The position numbers and the translations under genes are program-made. Positions 25,265 to 33,486 of a stretch of DNA of 64,000 nucleotides are shown here, one piece after another. The notes under the pieces are model-generated. The model searched no databases and was not told the origin of the DNA. It saw only the letters and a program-made list of their open reading frames with translations. This DNA is from UBA964 sp037444685 (GTDB taxonomy: Bacteria; Pseudomonadota; Gammaproteobacteria; Steroidobacterales; Steroidobacteraceae): NCBI GenBank assembly GCA_037444685.1, contig JBBILX010000004.1, positions 124,001 to 188,000 of the forward strand, written 5' to 3'. Numbering within the stretch: position 1 is the first letter of the stretch; the number at the start of each line of letters is the position of its first letter.

Positions 25265-26475
25265 GACACCTCCCGTTGCGCTTGCGTAGGCGCCTCCGCA
25301 GCCCCGCCCGCAGGCACCGCGTCGTCGAACAGCGCGATATAGGGCGCATAGCGAAAGCGCCGGTTCCGCGCATAGCCGGTCATCTCGCTGAGCACGCCCA
25401 GCTTCACCAGCCGGGACACCAGGCTGTTTGCGGCGGCGTACGTGGTGCCGGTCATCTTCTGCACGTCATTCACCGCGACGATCGGCCGGTCGAACAGCGA
25501 TTCGAGCACCTTGTGGCCGTTGCCGGCCGCGCGGCCGAGCTGTGCCGTGATCGCGGCACGATGCTGCTCGCGCAGTTGCAGGATCCGCCGCGCCGTTTCC
25601 GCGGCCTCACCGGCCACCTCGATCACGCCGCGCAGGAAGAAGGCGAGCCAGCCTTCCCAGGCGCCCTGGTCGCGGACCGCCTGCAAGTGCTCGTAGTACG
25701 CCTGGCGATGCTGCTTGAAGTAGTGCGACAGATACAGCACCGGCTTGTGCAGCACGCCGCGCTCGGTGAGCAGGAACGTGATCAGCAGCCGCCCGACGCG
25801 CCCGTTGCCGTCGAGGAATGGGTGAATCGTCTCGAACTGCACGTGCGCGAGCGCGATCTTCACCAGCGGTGGCAGCTCATCGTGCGCGTGCAGGAAGTTC
25901 TCCAGATCTCCCAGCGCCGCGGGCACCGCGTGGTGCGGCGGCGGCACGAAGGTCGCGGTGTTCAGCGTGCAGCCAGCCGGGCCGATCCAGTTCTGGCTGG
26001 TGCGCAGCTCACCCGGCTGGAGCCTGCCGCCGCGCACGCCGCGCATCAGCTCGGCGTGGATCTCGCGGATCAGCCGCACCGACACCGGCAGCTCGGCGAG
26101 TCGCGCCAGGCCGTGGTTCATGGCGCGCACGTAGTTGATGACCTCGCCCACGTCGCGCGGCAGAGTCTGTTCGAAGAGCTGCGCTTCGGCGGCGAGCAGG
26201 TCCTGCAGGGAGCTCTGCGTGCCCTCGATCTGGCTGGAGAGCACTGCCTCCTTGCGCACGTACATGAAGACGAAGAGGTCCGGGTTCGGCAGGGTGAGCA
26301 CCGAGCCGTCGAGCCGACCCAGCGCGCGGTCGGCGGCGGACAGCAGCCCCTGCAGCTCGCCGCCCAATGCCAGTGCGGGCCGCGGCGGCAGAGGCGCCGG
26401 CATGATCGCTCGATAGCCCGTGGACTGGGTGATGTGGCGTCCGGCCCGGGTCGGGGCTTCGCCGACAGTCGCCAT
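25261..26475 (-). CDS. Fic-domain protein (predicted AMP-transferase)
   Basis: 404 residues. The N-terminal region carries the inhibitory helix motif SSQIEGTQSS ([S/T]xxxE[G/N]) near residue 80, so this is a self-inhibited class II Fic protein. The catalytic loop HPFLDGNGRVGR is complete, with FVPPPHH and LPPLVKIALAHVQFETIHPF before it. The C-terminal about 100 residues form a winged-helix domain (NDVQKMTGTTYAAANSLVSR). Fic proteins usually transfer AMP to hydroxyl side chains of target proteins. It heads the island operon and could modify an operon protein or a host target; this is open. Confidence 0.92.
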   Translation of the reverse strand: MATVGEAPTRAGRHITQSTGYRAIMPAPLPPRPALALGGELQGLLSAADRALGRLDGSVLTLPNPDLFVFMYVRKEAVLSSQIEGTQSSLQDLLAAEAQLFEQTLPRDVGEVINYVRAMNHGLARLAELPVSVRLIREIHAELMRGVRGGRLQPGELRTSQNWIGPAGCTLNTATFVPPPHHAVPAALGDLENFLHAHDELPPLVKIALAHVQFETIHPFLDGNGRVGRLLITFLLTERGVLHKPVLYLSHYFKQHRQAYYEHLQAVRDQGAWEGWLAFFLRGVIEVAGEAAETARRILQLREQHRAAITAQLGRAAGNGHKVLESLFDRPIVAVNDVQKMTGTTYAAANSLVSRLVKLGVLSEMTGYARNRRFRYAPYIALFDDAVPAGGAAEAPTQAQREVS

Positions 26476-26556
26476 CCAGATGGCTGCCTTTCGTATGGGG
26501 CCAGAACCGATCCATATGATAGGCAGTCTTTAACAAGAACGGCAGCCAGGCTCCTT

Positions 26557-26596
26557 GTTTTGGTTTCCGGAGGGTTCGAGGGGCAGGTAGACCGCC
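26557..26596 (+). repeat. 40-bp direct repeat, left copy
   Basis: Begins GTTTTGGTTTCCGGAGGG and is identical, apart from one base, to 33029-33068 in the same orientation. This copy lies exactly where the DUF4143-type ATPase fragment breaks off. It may be the end of a mobile unit or a recombination scar. No matching transposase could be assigned. Confidence 0.75.
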
Positions 26597-26722
26597 CGGC
26601 TGCGTATTGACCCACTCGCGCGCCAGGAGGGTCCTGCCGACCTGGCGCGGCCCAGACAGCGCCACCGCCGGAGCCCGAGCCAAAGCCGACGTGAATGCGA
26701 AGATGAGTCGGCGGGGGACCAT
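26597..26722 (-). pseudogene. 5' fragment of an AAA_14/DUF4143-type ATPase
   Basis: From ATG 26722 the frame gives MVPRRLIFAFTSALARAPAV then ALSGPRQVGRTLLAREWVNT, the typical beginning (with Walker A GPRQVGRT) of about 400-residue AAA_14/DUF4143 proteins. After about 40 residues it is cut at the 40-bp repeat. The stretch 26723-26939 between this fragment and the lipoprotein gene contains only an AT-rich patch (26750-26778) that may hold a promoter. Confidence 0.6.
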
Positions 26723-26939
26723 CCGTGCGATTGCGGAATGCGCCTCACAGAAATTTAAGATTTTTTCGCTAGATTCGTGCAACGGTGTGTCACGGATCTG
26801 GGCCGGCCCGAACCGGTTGCCCGTGCGGGGTCGAGGCCGCGCGGAAGCCGCTCGCATCGCGACCCGCGTTTGCCAATCTTTCGGCCGCCCCACCGTCGTC
26901 CGGCTCCGCGTGGAGCGCTTCGCGCGACGAAGGAGAAAC

Positions 26940-29900
26940 ATGACTGCGAAGGCGCTTGGATGGATGGTGCTGTGCATCGCGCTGGTTGCCGGCTGTGGCG
27001 GCGGCGACCGTGGGTCGCGCGACGACCAGAACGGCGTCATCGCGGGACCCCCTGGGGCGCCGCCCGCGACCCCACCCGCGACCCCACCCGCGACCCCACC
27101 CACGACCCCACCCACGGCGCCTCCCGGTGAGGCCGTCGGCACCTACGCCGTCGAGGACTTCTTCGGTGTCGCACACCCTCCGCAGGTGATCACGATCCCG
27201 TTGAAAGGTCCGCGGCGCGACGGCGTGCGCTACGCCGTCGTCGACGACAGCGGCCGCGCGGTCGTGCACCAGTGGATGCAGGACGGCTCGTTCGCCGTGC
27301 GCGTCGAGGGCGGTCTGCCCGCGCGCCAGCGCCGCGCGTGGACCGTCGTCCAGGACGGCCCCGAGCCCCCGACGGGCGCCGCGGGCGCGGTGCGTGTCTC
27401 CGAGTCGGCCGGGTCCATCGAGATCGACAACGGCATCGTGGCCGTGCGCTTGCCCGCTCTGTCGGGCGTTCCGCAGCGCGCCCCCGCACCGATCAGCGCC
27501 GTGCGTTTGCGGGGCGGCAAATGGGTCGAGGTGGGCACCGGCTCAGTGCTGCTCGTGAAGGGCTCGGGCACGCCGCTTGCCGTGCGGAGCGCTTCGGTAG
27601 CAGTGGTCGAGCGCGGACCGCTGCGCGCGGCGGTGACGATCCGTTACGGCGTCGACCGTTCGGGCATCGAAGGCTTTGCCGACAGCGGTGTCGGCTTCCA
27701 CGCCACCACGGTCACCGTGGACGCCGGCGACCCGACCATCCTCGTCGAGCACGACTCCGACGTCGACGCCACGTTCACGCTCGACTGGTCGGCGGGCTTC
27801 GCGCCAGACGAGGCGCGCTTCCAAGGGCATGGTGTCAGCTCCGGCGTGCACGGCCGTCGGGCCGATGGCTCGCCGTATCCCGTCTGGCACGAGCGCGACA
27901 ACGAGGATGCCGTGGTCTCCCTGCCGCTGCAGGAATCGCCGGCCAACCCCTTCGGTCGCTATCTTCCGCGGTGGGATCCGTGGGTGGACGACAACGGCTG
28001 GTACTGGCAGTTCTACAAGCGCACGGGCTCTGCGGGCGCAGAGATGGTCGGCCTGTTCGCCGGGCCCGCGTCGCGCGCCATCGGCGCCCAGTACAGCGGC
28101 GTGATGATCGATGCCGACAGCGCGGGTGAGCTGCGGCTGATCGTCGACACCGAGCGGGGGCGCCCGCCGGCGCGCGTGTGGCCGCGCAACCGCTTCGCCT
28201 GGGGGCTGTTCCTCGGCACCAAGGCCGACCTCGCACCCACGACCGAGCCGCAGCCGATCGCCCGCGCCATGAGCGTGCGAGGCGGCATCAGCCTCGGCAA
28301 GCTTGCGCGGGTCTCCTGGGATGCGCCGCTGTTCACGGAGCCGGCGAACGGGCTGTACCTGCCTGGCAGCGCGCTGCAGAACATGATCCAACGCCTGCGC
28401 TCGGAAGGCGTGGGCGGCCCTTACTTCGAGGCGCTGCGCGCCGCCGACCCGGCACTCGTCGACTTGTGGCGCGCGTGGGCCGACGTCTCGGGCGAGGCCG
28501 CGCGCGCCCTCGCCGATGCCATTGCGGAGCGGGCGCGACGGGCGCTCGATGCGTACGTCAACCGCCACGGCATCTACGACTTTCAACATCACTACTGGAT
28601 GGGCGGCCTGAACATGGGCCGGGATGCCGTCCTGATGAACGGCTTGTTCGTGCTGGCCGCGACCGACCCGTCGGTGCTCCCCACCGAACGCCGCACCCTG
28701 CTCGAGCGCGTGGCCACGCTCTACGCCCACCTGCTGTGGGACGACGACTTCGTACCGCTGCAAGACGGTCACGGCCTGAACCTCGGCACGCCCAACATGC
28801 CCGTCATGCAGACGGGGTTCCGCCAGAACTACGCGCTGTGGCTCGCTTCGCATCCTGCGATGCACGAACGCGCCGGCGCGGTGCGAGGGCAGGTCTCGGG
28901 GCTGCTCGCCCAGGTCGTGCACGAAAGCGGCGCGTCGATCGGCTCGAGCGGCTACATCCTGGCTTCGCTCGTGCCGATCCTGAACACGATGCAGCAGTTG
29001 AAGGTCGCCGGCGGCGGCGATCCCTTCGCGACCGAGCCCCGCGTGGCGCGCGCGGCGGAGTACTACCTGCAGCTGCTCACGCCGCGCGAGGCGCGCTTCG
29101 GCGGTCGCCGCAAGGCCGTGTCCTTCGGCGACGGCAACACGATGTCGACCGAGCTGTGGGGGCAGCTCGGCACGGCGCTGCACGGTGTCGACAAAGCGCT
29201 CAGCGAGCGCCTGATGGAGGGATGGCGACAGGCCGGCGCCGCGCACTCGTTCTTCCACGGCAGCAGCGTGCTGAAGATCGACGAGACCCTGCGCGGGCGC
29301 GAGCCGATGCTGCAGGACGCGGACTTCCAGGGCGCCCTCACCGTGCTGCGCGACGGCTGGTCGACGCCCGAAGAGAGCGCCGCCTGGCTGCTCAACGGCA
29401 CGTGGTACCGCGACCACTACCACTGCGACCTCGGCGCCGTGATGCACTACGGCGCGGGGGCGCCGATCTCGATCCATTTCGGCTCGGGTTACAGCCCCCG
29501 CATGCCGGGCGCATGGATGCAGAACGTTGTCGTGCCTGAGGCTGCGCTCGGTGCGGCTTGGAACAGCACGGGCGTGTCCACGGACGCTTGCTTCGGCAAC
29601 CGCGAGCGCCAGACCGTGCGCGCGTCGGGCCTGCGTCGGGGCGAGAACTGGGCGGCCGCCTTCGGCGAGTTCGTGAGCTCGGGCATGGTCTGGAAGCGGC
29701 GCGTGATTTCGTATCGCGTCGGCGGCGGGCCCTCGGCACTGCGCATCCGGGACGACTTCGAGGCGGACGGCGGTTCGATGAAGATCGCGTCGCTCGCCTT
29801 GATGGCCCAGGGTGCGGTCGAGACGCCGGCGGGCGCGCAGACGCCGCCGCGCGGCGCGAGCGAATCCCCTTCGACTGGGCCGGTCCTCACGCTCGCGCCC

Positions 29901-30227
29901 GGGGTGCAGCGATTCGGATTCCGCGGGCAATGGGGCGTGGACTTCGACGTGTTCGTCAACGTGCCGTCCACCGGTGCGCAGGCGCTCCTCGGCGAATGGG
30001 GCCACACTACCCACCCGACGCGCGAGAGCGACGAGTTCCGCGCCGCCACGGGACGCTCGTTCGAGGAGCGCCAGTACATCTTGCGCTTGCGTTCGGCCGG
30101 TCCGTTCGACGTCGTCATCGTCCCGTACCCGACCGGGATGCGGCCTGCCGACCTCGCGGTCACCGCGTCGGGCGGTAACCTGCAGCTGACGCGAGCCGGG
30201 CGGAGCACCGACCTCACGCTGCCCTGA
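26940..30227 (+). CDS. Large secreted lipoprotein, heparinase/polysaccharide-lyase-like
   Basis: 1095 residues from ATG 26940 with AAGGAGA just upstream. Lipobox LVAGC makes Cys19 of the precursor the lipidated residue. A Pro/Thr linker built from 12-bp repeats follows. Next come a beta-rich region (about 80-430) and a helical middle (NMGRDAVLMNGLFVLAATDP, GLNLGTPNMPVMQTGF). The C-terminal part has GTWYRDHYHCDLGAVMHYGA and PISIHFGSGYSPRMPGA, reminiscent of the His/Asp region of heparinase II/III-type lyases. Probable role: surface enzyme acting on an acidic polysaccharide. The exact family is uncertain; rhamnogalacturonan lyase-like proteins share this general plan. Located inside the island, on the strand opposite to the defence operon. 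Confidence 0.6.
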   Translation: MTAKALGWMVLCIALVAGCGGGDRGSRDDQNGVIAGPPGAPPATPPATPPATPPTTPPTAPPGEAVGTYAVEDFFGVAHPPQVITIPLKGPRRDGVRYAVVDDSGRAVVHQWMQDGSFAVRVEGGLPARQRRAWTVVQDGPEPPTGAAGAVRVSESAGSIEIDNGIVAVRLPALSGVPQRAPAPISAVRLRGGKWVEVGTGSVLLVKGSGTPLAVRSASVAVVERGPLRAAVTIRYGVDRSGIEGFADSGVGFHATTVTVDAGDPTILVEHDSDVDATFTLDWSAGFAPDEARFQGHGVSSGVHGRRADGSPYPVWHERDNEDAVVSLPLQESPANPFGRYLPRWDPWVDDNGWYWQFYKRTGSAGAEMVGLFAGPASRAIGAQYSGVMIDADSAGELRLIVDTERGRPPARVWPRNRFAWGLFLGTKADLAPTTEPQPIARAMSVRGGISLGKLARVSWDAPLFTEPANGLYLPGSALQNMIQRLRSEGVGGPYFEALRAADPALVDLWRAWADVSGEAARALADAIAERARRALDAYVNRHGIYDFQHHYWMGGLNMGRDAVLMNGLFVLAATDPSVLPTERRTLLERVATLYAHLLWDDDFVPLQDGHGLNLGTPNMPVMQTGFRQNYALWLASHPAMHERAGAVRGQVSGLLAQVVHESGASIGSSGYILASLVPILNTMQQLKVAGGGDPFATEPRVARAAEYYLQLLTPREARFGGRRKAVSFGDGNTMSTELWGQLGTALHGVDKALSERLMEGWRQAGAAHSFFHGSSVLKIDETLRGREPMLQDADFQGALTVLRDGWSTPEESAAWLLNGTWYRDHYHCDLGAVMHYGAGAPISIHFGSGYSPRMPGAWMQNVVVPEAALGAAWNSTGVSTDACFGNRERQTVRASGLRRGENWAAAFGEFVSSGMVWKRRVISYRVGGGPSALRIRDDFEADGGSMKIASLALMAQGAVETPAGAQTPPRGASESPSTGPVLTLAPGVQRFGFRGQWGVDFDVFVNVPSTGAQALLGEWGHTTHPTRESDEFRAATGRSFEERQYILRLRSAGPFDVVIVPYPTGMRPADLAVTASGGNLQLTRAGRSTDLTLP
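27065..27112 (+). repeat. 12-bp tandem repeat coding a Pro/Thr linker
   Basis: Four units of CGCGACCCCACC (the last with one change) encode PATP/PTTP steps directly after the lipidation site. Units are in frame, so copy-number change by slippage would alter only linker length. Confidence 0.85.
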
Positions 30228-30399
30228 GCGGGCGGCCGAGGCGAACCGGCGCGGGCGTGCACGCCGGGGTCTTCGAGGTCAGCTCGTGCCGCTGGAGCCC
30301 TTCACGTGCGTGGCGTCGCCAGCGTCGGGCGCCCCGCGACGGCAGGACCGGGCCCGTGTCTTGACCGATGCGGGCGTCTGATCCCTGCCGCGCAGACCT

Positions 30400-30690
30400 C
30401 TAGGCCGAGGCGGCCGCCAGCGCCTGGTCGATGTCCCAGAGGATGTCGTCCACGTGCTCCAGCCCCACCGGAATGCGCACCACCTCGGGTGTCACGCCGG
30501 CGGCGCGCTGCTGGTCCTCGCTGAGCTGGCGGTGCGTGGTGCTGGCCGGGTGGCTGATCAGCGTGCGCGCGTCGCCGATGTTGACGAGGTGGTTCATGAA
30601 CTGTGCCGCCTCGATGAACCTCACGTCGGCCGCGGCGCCGCCCTTTACCCCGAACGCCAGCAGCAGACCCGACGCTGCCTTCATCTGCCG
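30400..30690 (-). pseudogene. C-terminal fragment of O-acetylhomoserine sulfhydrylase (MetY-like)
   Basis: The minus strand reads LLLAFGVKGGAAADVRFIEA, then HLVNIGDARTLISHPASTTH and GVTPEVVRIPVGLEHVDDI, the last about 90 residues of PLP-dependent Cys/Met-metabolism enzymes, ending at a TAG (30400-30402). The catalytic lysine and the first about 330 residues are missing. It abuts a transposase fragment on the other strand. 30228-30399 contains nothing I can identify. Confidence 0.75.
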
Positions 30691-30957
30691 CGCCAGCAGC
30701 GCGTGCTGCGGCTGATGAAGCTGCTCACGCGCCGGGGCGTGCTGGTCGAGGAGATGGGCCAGACCTACCTGGCCGAGCCGGATGCCGACGGCGAGCAGGC
30801 GCGCACGCTGCGGCCGCTGCAGGCCGCGGCCATCACCTACCGCATCGCCTTCGGGCCCCGCGCCGGGTTGAAGGTGCTGAGCCTGAGGGGTGCGATGCCG
30901 CGCGAGAGCGCAGCGCGCCAGCCCCTGTGCGCCGACATCGACGGGTTCAGCCTGCAT
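30688..30957 (+). pseudogene. Fragment of an IS91-like Y2 transposase
   Basis: The plus strand reads RLMKLLTRRGVLVEEMGQTY, then ARTLRPLQAAAITYRIAFGP and LCADIDGFSLH, an internal segment of the Y2_Tnp family of rolling-circle IS91/ISCR-like elements. Both ends are missing. Rolling-circle elements of this type often carry neighbouring gene pieces, which could explain the metY stump next to it. 30958-31130 shows nothing recognisable. Confidence 0.6.
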
Positions 30958-31130
30958 CAAGACAACGGTCAGCCGCCAGTTCGAGGCCATCCCGGTCGGC
31001 ATCAGCCCCTCACCTACGCGTCAGTCGGGCTTTGCAGGGGACGTTTGAAACTCCGGCTATTCGGATAGTTTGATTGATCGCACGTGGCGCGGCGCAGACG
31101 CAGGGACGGTGGCCAGTGTTGATCGTTGGT

Positions 31131-32449
31131 CTACAGAAGCCCTGACTCCAGCCGACGAACCAGGGCGTCGAGGTCGACCCCGTAGTTCAGCCGCTCATTG
31201 CCCGACCTCTCGGTCCCCAACATGAAGTCGTAGAGCGCGTCGTCCTTGCTGGCGCTGCGCACGAATTTCGGTCGTGCGAGGGCGGTCTTGTGTAGCCCCT
31301 CGGTGAACAGGATCTTGGCGCGCAATGCCTCGAAGCTGTAGCCGCGTCCGAGCCGGTTCATCACACGGATCAGATCGTTGAGCGACTCCGTGTAGGCGTT
31401 CGTGATCGGGTCCTCGAAGTAGCTGAGGATGTAAGGGTGCCAGTTCTGCCAGGCACGCACGATGTCGCTGAAGTTCGCTTAGAGTTCGGCCGGGATGCTC
31501 TTGCGCCATTGCTCGAAACGACTCAGCGCCTGCGGTGCGCCGCCGGCCTCGTAGATGGCAAAGAAGGACTCCTTCAGACGATAGGCGGCCCCCAGCAACT
31601 CGTATTTCCGGACCCAACCATCCAGCAGCAGCCGGTCGCGATCGGTCAGGTCACGCTCGCGCTTGAGCAGGACGAACCGGTCGTGCATTGGACACGCCGC
31701 TGCTTGGCGCTGAGTGACTGCCGCAACGCCTTGCGCGTGCGCTCCATCGCATCGTTGGCCATACGCAGCACGTGGAACTTGTCGATCACGATGCGGGCCT
31801 GCGGCAGGACCGCTTGGACTGCGTCCCGGTACGGCGTCCACAAGTCGATGCTGACGTAGCACACCTGCTCCTTGCCCGGTAGCTGGGTGAGGTAGGTCGC
31901 CACCGTTGCCTTGCTCCGGTTCGGCAGCAGATCGACGATCGTGTTGTTCTCGACGTCGGCGATCACGCAGCGCGGCTGGATGATGTGGATCTCGTCGATT
32001 CCCATCCAGCGCGGCGTCTCGAACCGGACCTGCGCCTGCAGCTTGTTGACGTAGTCGCGGAAGATGTTCCGGACCGTCTTCTCGTCGACCCCGGTGTCCT
32101 CGGCCACCGACAGGAACGGCCGCTTCAGGCTCTGCACCCCGATCCACTGCACCAGCCGGCAGGTCATCTCGCGGCCGTCGGCCAGATCGGGCAAGGGCTC
32201 GTAGAAGGTGCGGTTGCAGCCTCGGCACATCAGCCGTCGAGCGTCGACGTAGAGGCCGACGCGCCGGCCATGCATCGGTAGATCCTTGAGGTGCCTCTCG
32301 CGCCGGCCGAAGCCGACAACGGTGCCGGACTGGCAGTGCGGACAGCGCTCAACCGGCTGGGCGACCGCGCAGTAGACGTGGTAGTCGCGCGCTGACTCGC
32401 GGACGGTGTCGATGCGGTAAGCGGCCAGGTTCAGGAAGTTGACGGGCAT
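31131..32449 (-). pseudogene. Broken ISL3-family transposase
   Basis: Starts MPVNFLNLAAYRIDTVRESA at 32449 and contains the zinc-ribbon and DDE regions of the ISL3 family (ERCPHCQSGTVVGFGRRERH, PRWMGIDEIHIIQPRCVIAD, VIDKFHVLRMANDAMERTRK). A frameshift near 31690-31700 splits KQRR from MHDRFVLLKRERDLT. An in-frame TAA near 31477-31480 interrupts the sequence before NFSDIVRAWQNWHPYI. The rest reads to the normal end (GYSFEALRAKILFTEG). No terminal inverted repeats were found; the start lies about 20 bases from the vapD remnant, leaving no room for a complete IS end. Not functional. Confidence 0.85.
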
Positions 32450-32469
32450 GGCGTCGCTGCTGGCGACCG

Positions 32470-32746
32470 CCGCCCTTGACCACCGCGGCGAAGTCCGACC
32501 ACTGCTCGATCCGGAAGGCACGGATGTCGCGCACCGAGGAGGGGAACCACAGCTGTGCCCGCAGGTCCTGCATCGCGAGGAACAGGTTGGCCATGTCCTC
32601 GTTGTCGGTGACGAACAGGGTGCCCTGTACGCGCCGGAAGCCGCGTTGGTAGAGGACGAGCCGATGTCGGCGTAGGCCTGAGAGACGCCCTTCGGGTGGC
32701 TCTGCTCCGTGTCGGCGACGACCTGGTCGAAGGGGACCGCGTACAT
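32470..32746 (-). pseudogene. vapD: Frameshifted vapD (Cas2-like RNase)
   Basis: Begins MYAVPFDQVVADTEQSHPKG then VSQAYADIG, and after a one-base slip near 32657-32662 continues in another frame: GFRRVQGTLFVTDNEDMANL and SVRDIRAFRIEQWSDFAAVV. This covers the whole of VapD (about 93 residues), a Cas2-fold mRNA-cutting toxin. The stop is lost because the sequence runs directly into the ISL3 transposase region. The ATG overlaps the stop of the DUF5397 gene (TGATG). Confidence 0.75.
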
Positions 32747-32946
32747 CAGGTCGCCTCGGGGTCCTGCAGCAGCCGGCTGAGCCGGTACTCGGTCTGCTCG
32801 CCGGTCTCGACCATGCGGATCGCGATCATCCAATCGCCGTCTTCGAGCGCCCGCAGCGGCTCGCGCACTTCGTACTTCGGGCCGAACGGGACAAAACTCT
32901 TGATCTTGCCGACCGGAACGATCGGCTTGGACTCGACGGCAGCCAT
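32746..32946 (-). CDS. DUF5397-like small protein, likely partner of VapD
   Basis: 66 residues: VGKIKSFVPFGPKYEVREPL, DGDWMIAIRMVETGEQTEYR. I recognise this as the small DUF5397-type family usually found immediately upstream of vapD, in the position of the VapX antitoxin. Intact, although the toxin gene behind it is broken. Family recall is moderately sure; the antitoxin role is inference. Confidence 0.6.
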   Translation of the reverse strand: MAAVESKPIVPVGKIKSFVPFGPKYEVREPLRALEDGDWMIAIRMVETGEQTEYRLSRLLQDPEAT

Positions 32947-33028
32947 CGCGGCACCTCTATCAATTGAACATTCCGAAATCAGGCCACTCGGTCAAGGCCG
33001 CCCCGTCAATCAACGAATCCGCATACCC

Positions 33029-33068
33029 GTTTTAGTTTCCGGAGGGTTCGAGGGGCAGGTAGACCGCC
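33029..33068 (+). repeat. 40-bp direct repeat, right copy
   Basis: 39 of 40 bases equal to 26557-26596, same orientation, about 6.5 kb away. The two copies bracket the lipoprotein, metY, Y2, ISL3 and vapD segment. The following stretch 33069-33382 contains no gene I can support; the only feature there is a short duplicated GAGTACACG near 33301-33322. Confidence 0.75.
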
Positions 33069-33382
33069 GCAGCGGCGTCACTGCGTGGATTCAATTCATT
33101 CACGCCATGAATAGGCAAGCCCGTGGTGGTACCGAAGGGTTCCCGCAAGAGCTTCTTGCACGAAGGGCTTCCGCCGTGGCTTCGACATCCCACGGCGCGA
33201 GGAAGGCCGCCGCGCGCGCTTGACTGCCCTCACTATGCGCGCAAGGTGTTCGGCTTGTCATCGGCTTCTCATCGTGAACCCGAGCCGCACGACGAGCCGA
33301 GCTCGAGTACACGCATGAGTACACGTTCGCACCGGCGAATCGCGAGAGGCTTGATTCAAAAGGCTCGGCCGTGGTTCTCGCG

Positions 33383-33402
33383 CTTCTGCATCGGGAAGTA
33401 GG
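33383..33402 (+). repeat. attR-like copy of the mnmE end
   Basis: CTTCTGCATCGGGAAGTAGG matches 8929-8948 at 17 of 20 positions and could encode FCIGK plus stop. It lies 84 bp before nei, i.e. at the first chromosomal gene after the accessory region. This copy probably preserves one half of the original junction. Confidence 0.7.
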
Positions 33403-33486
33403 GCGGTCGGCGCGCCGTCGGTTGGTGCTTGATCGTCGACGCTTATCTGCGGTTCACTCGCTGGCAAACTGGAGTGATAGACCTGC

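Larger units (their letters stand above)
8929..33402. mobile_element. Genomic island inserted in the 3' end of mnmE
   Basis: About 24.5 kb bounded by imperfect 20-bp direct repeats of the mnmE tail (attL 8929-8948, attR 33383-33402, 17 of 20 identical). Chromosomal housekeeping genes lie outside (mnmE left, nei right). Inside are a defence-like operon, transposase fragments, a vapD remnant and gene fragments, an accessory pattern. No tyrosine recombinase or other integrase is readable; an AlpA-like stub next to attL is the only trace of one. The insertion site matches the one known for SGI1-type elements (3' end of trmE/mnmE). The island is therefore probably fixed unless helped in trans. Confidence 0.72.

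Noticed and set aside
27065..27112. CRISPR-like or regulatory tandem repeat
   Set aside because: 12-bp units without spacers, in frame within a coding sequence, encoding a Pro/Thr linker.
30688..32449. A complete insertion sequence
   Set aside because: Y2 and ISL3 transposases are both broken, and no terminal inverted repeats or target duplication could be found.
32470..32746. Cas2 and hence a CRISPR locus
   Set aside because: Sequence blocks are those of VapD, which shares the Cas2 fold. No cas1 or repeat array is present.
33123..33401. ORF ending in FCIGK like mnmE as a fused gene remnant
   Set aside because: Only the last codons, i.e. the att core, match; the rest has no similarity to MnmE or other proteins.
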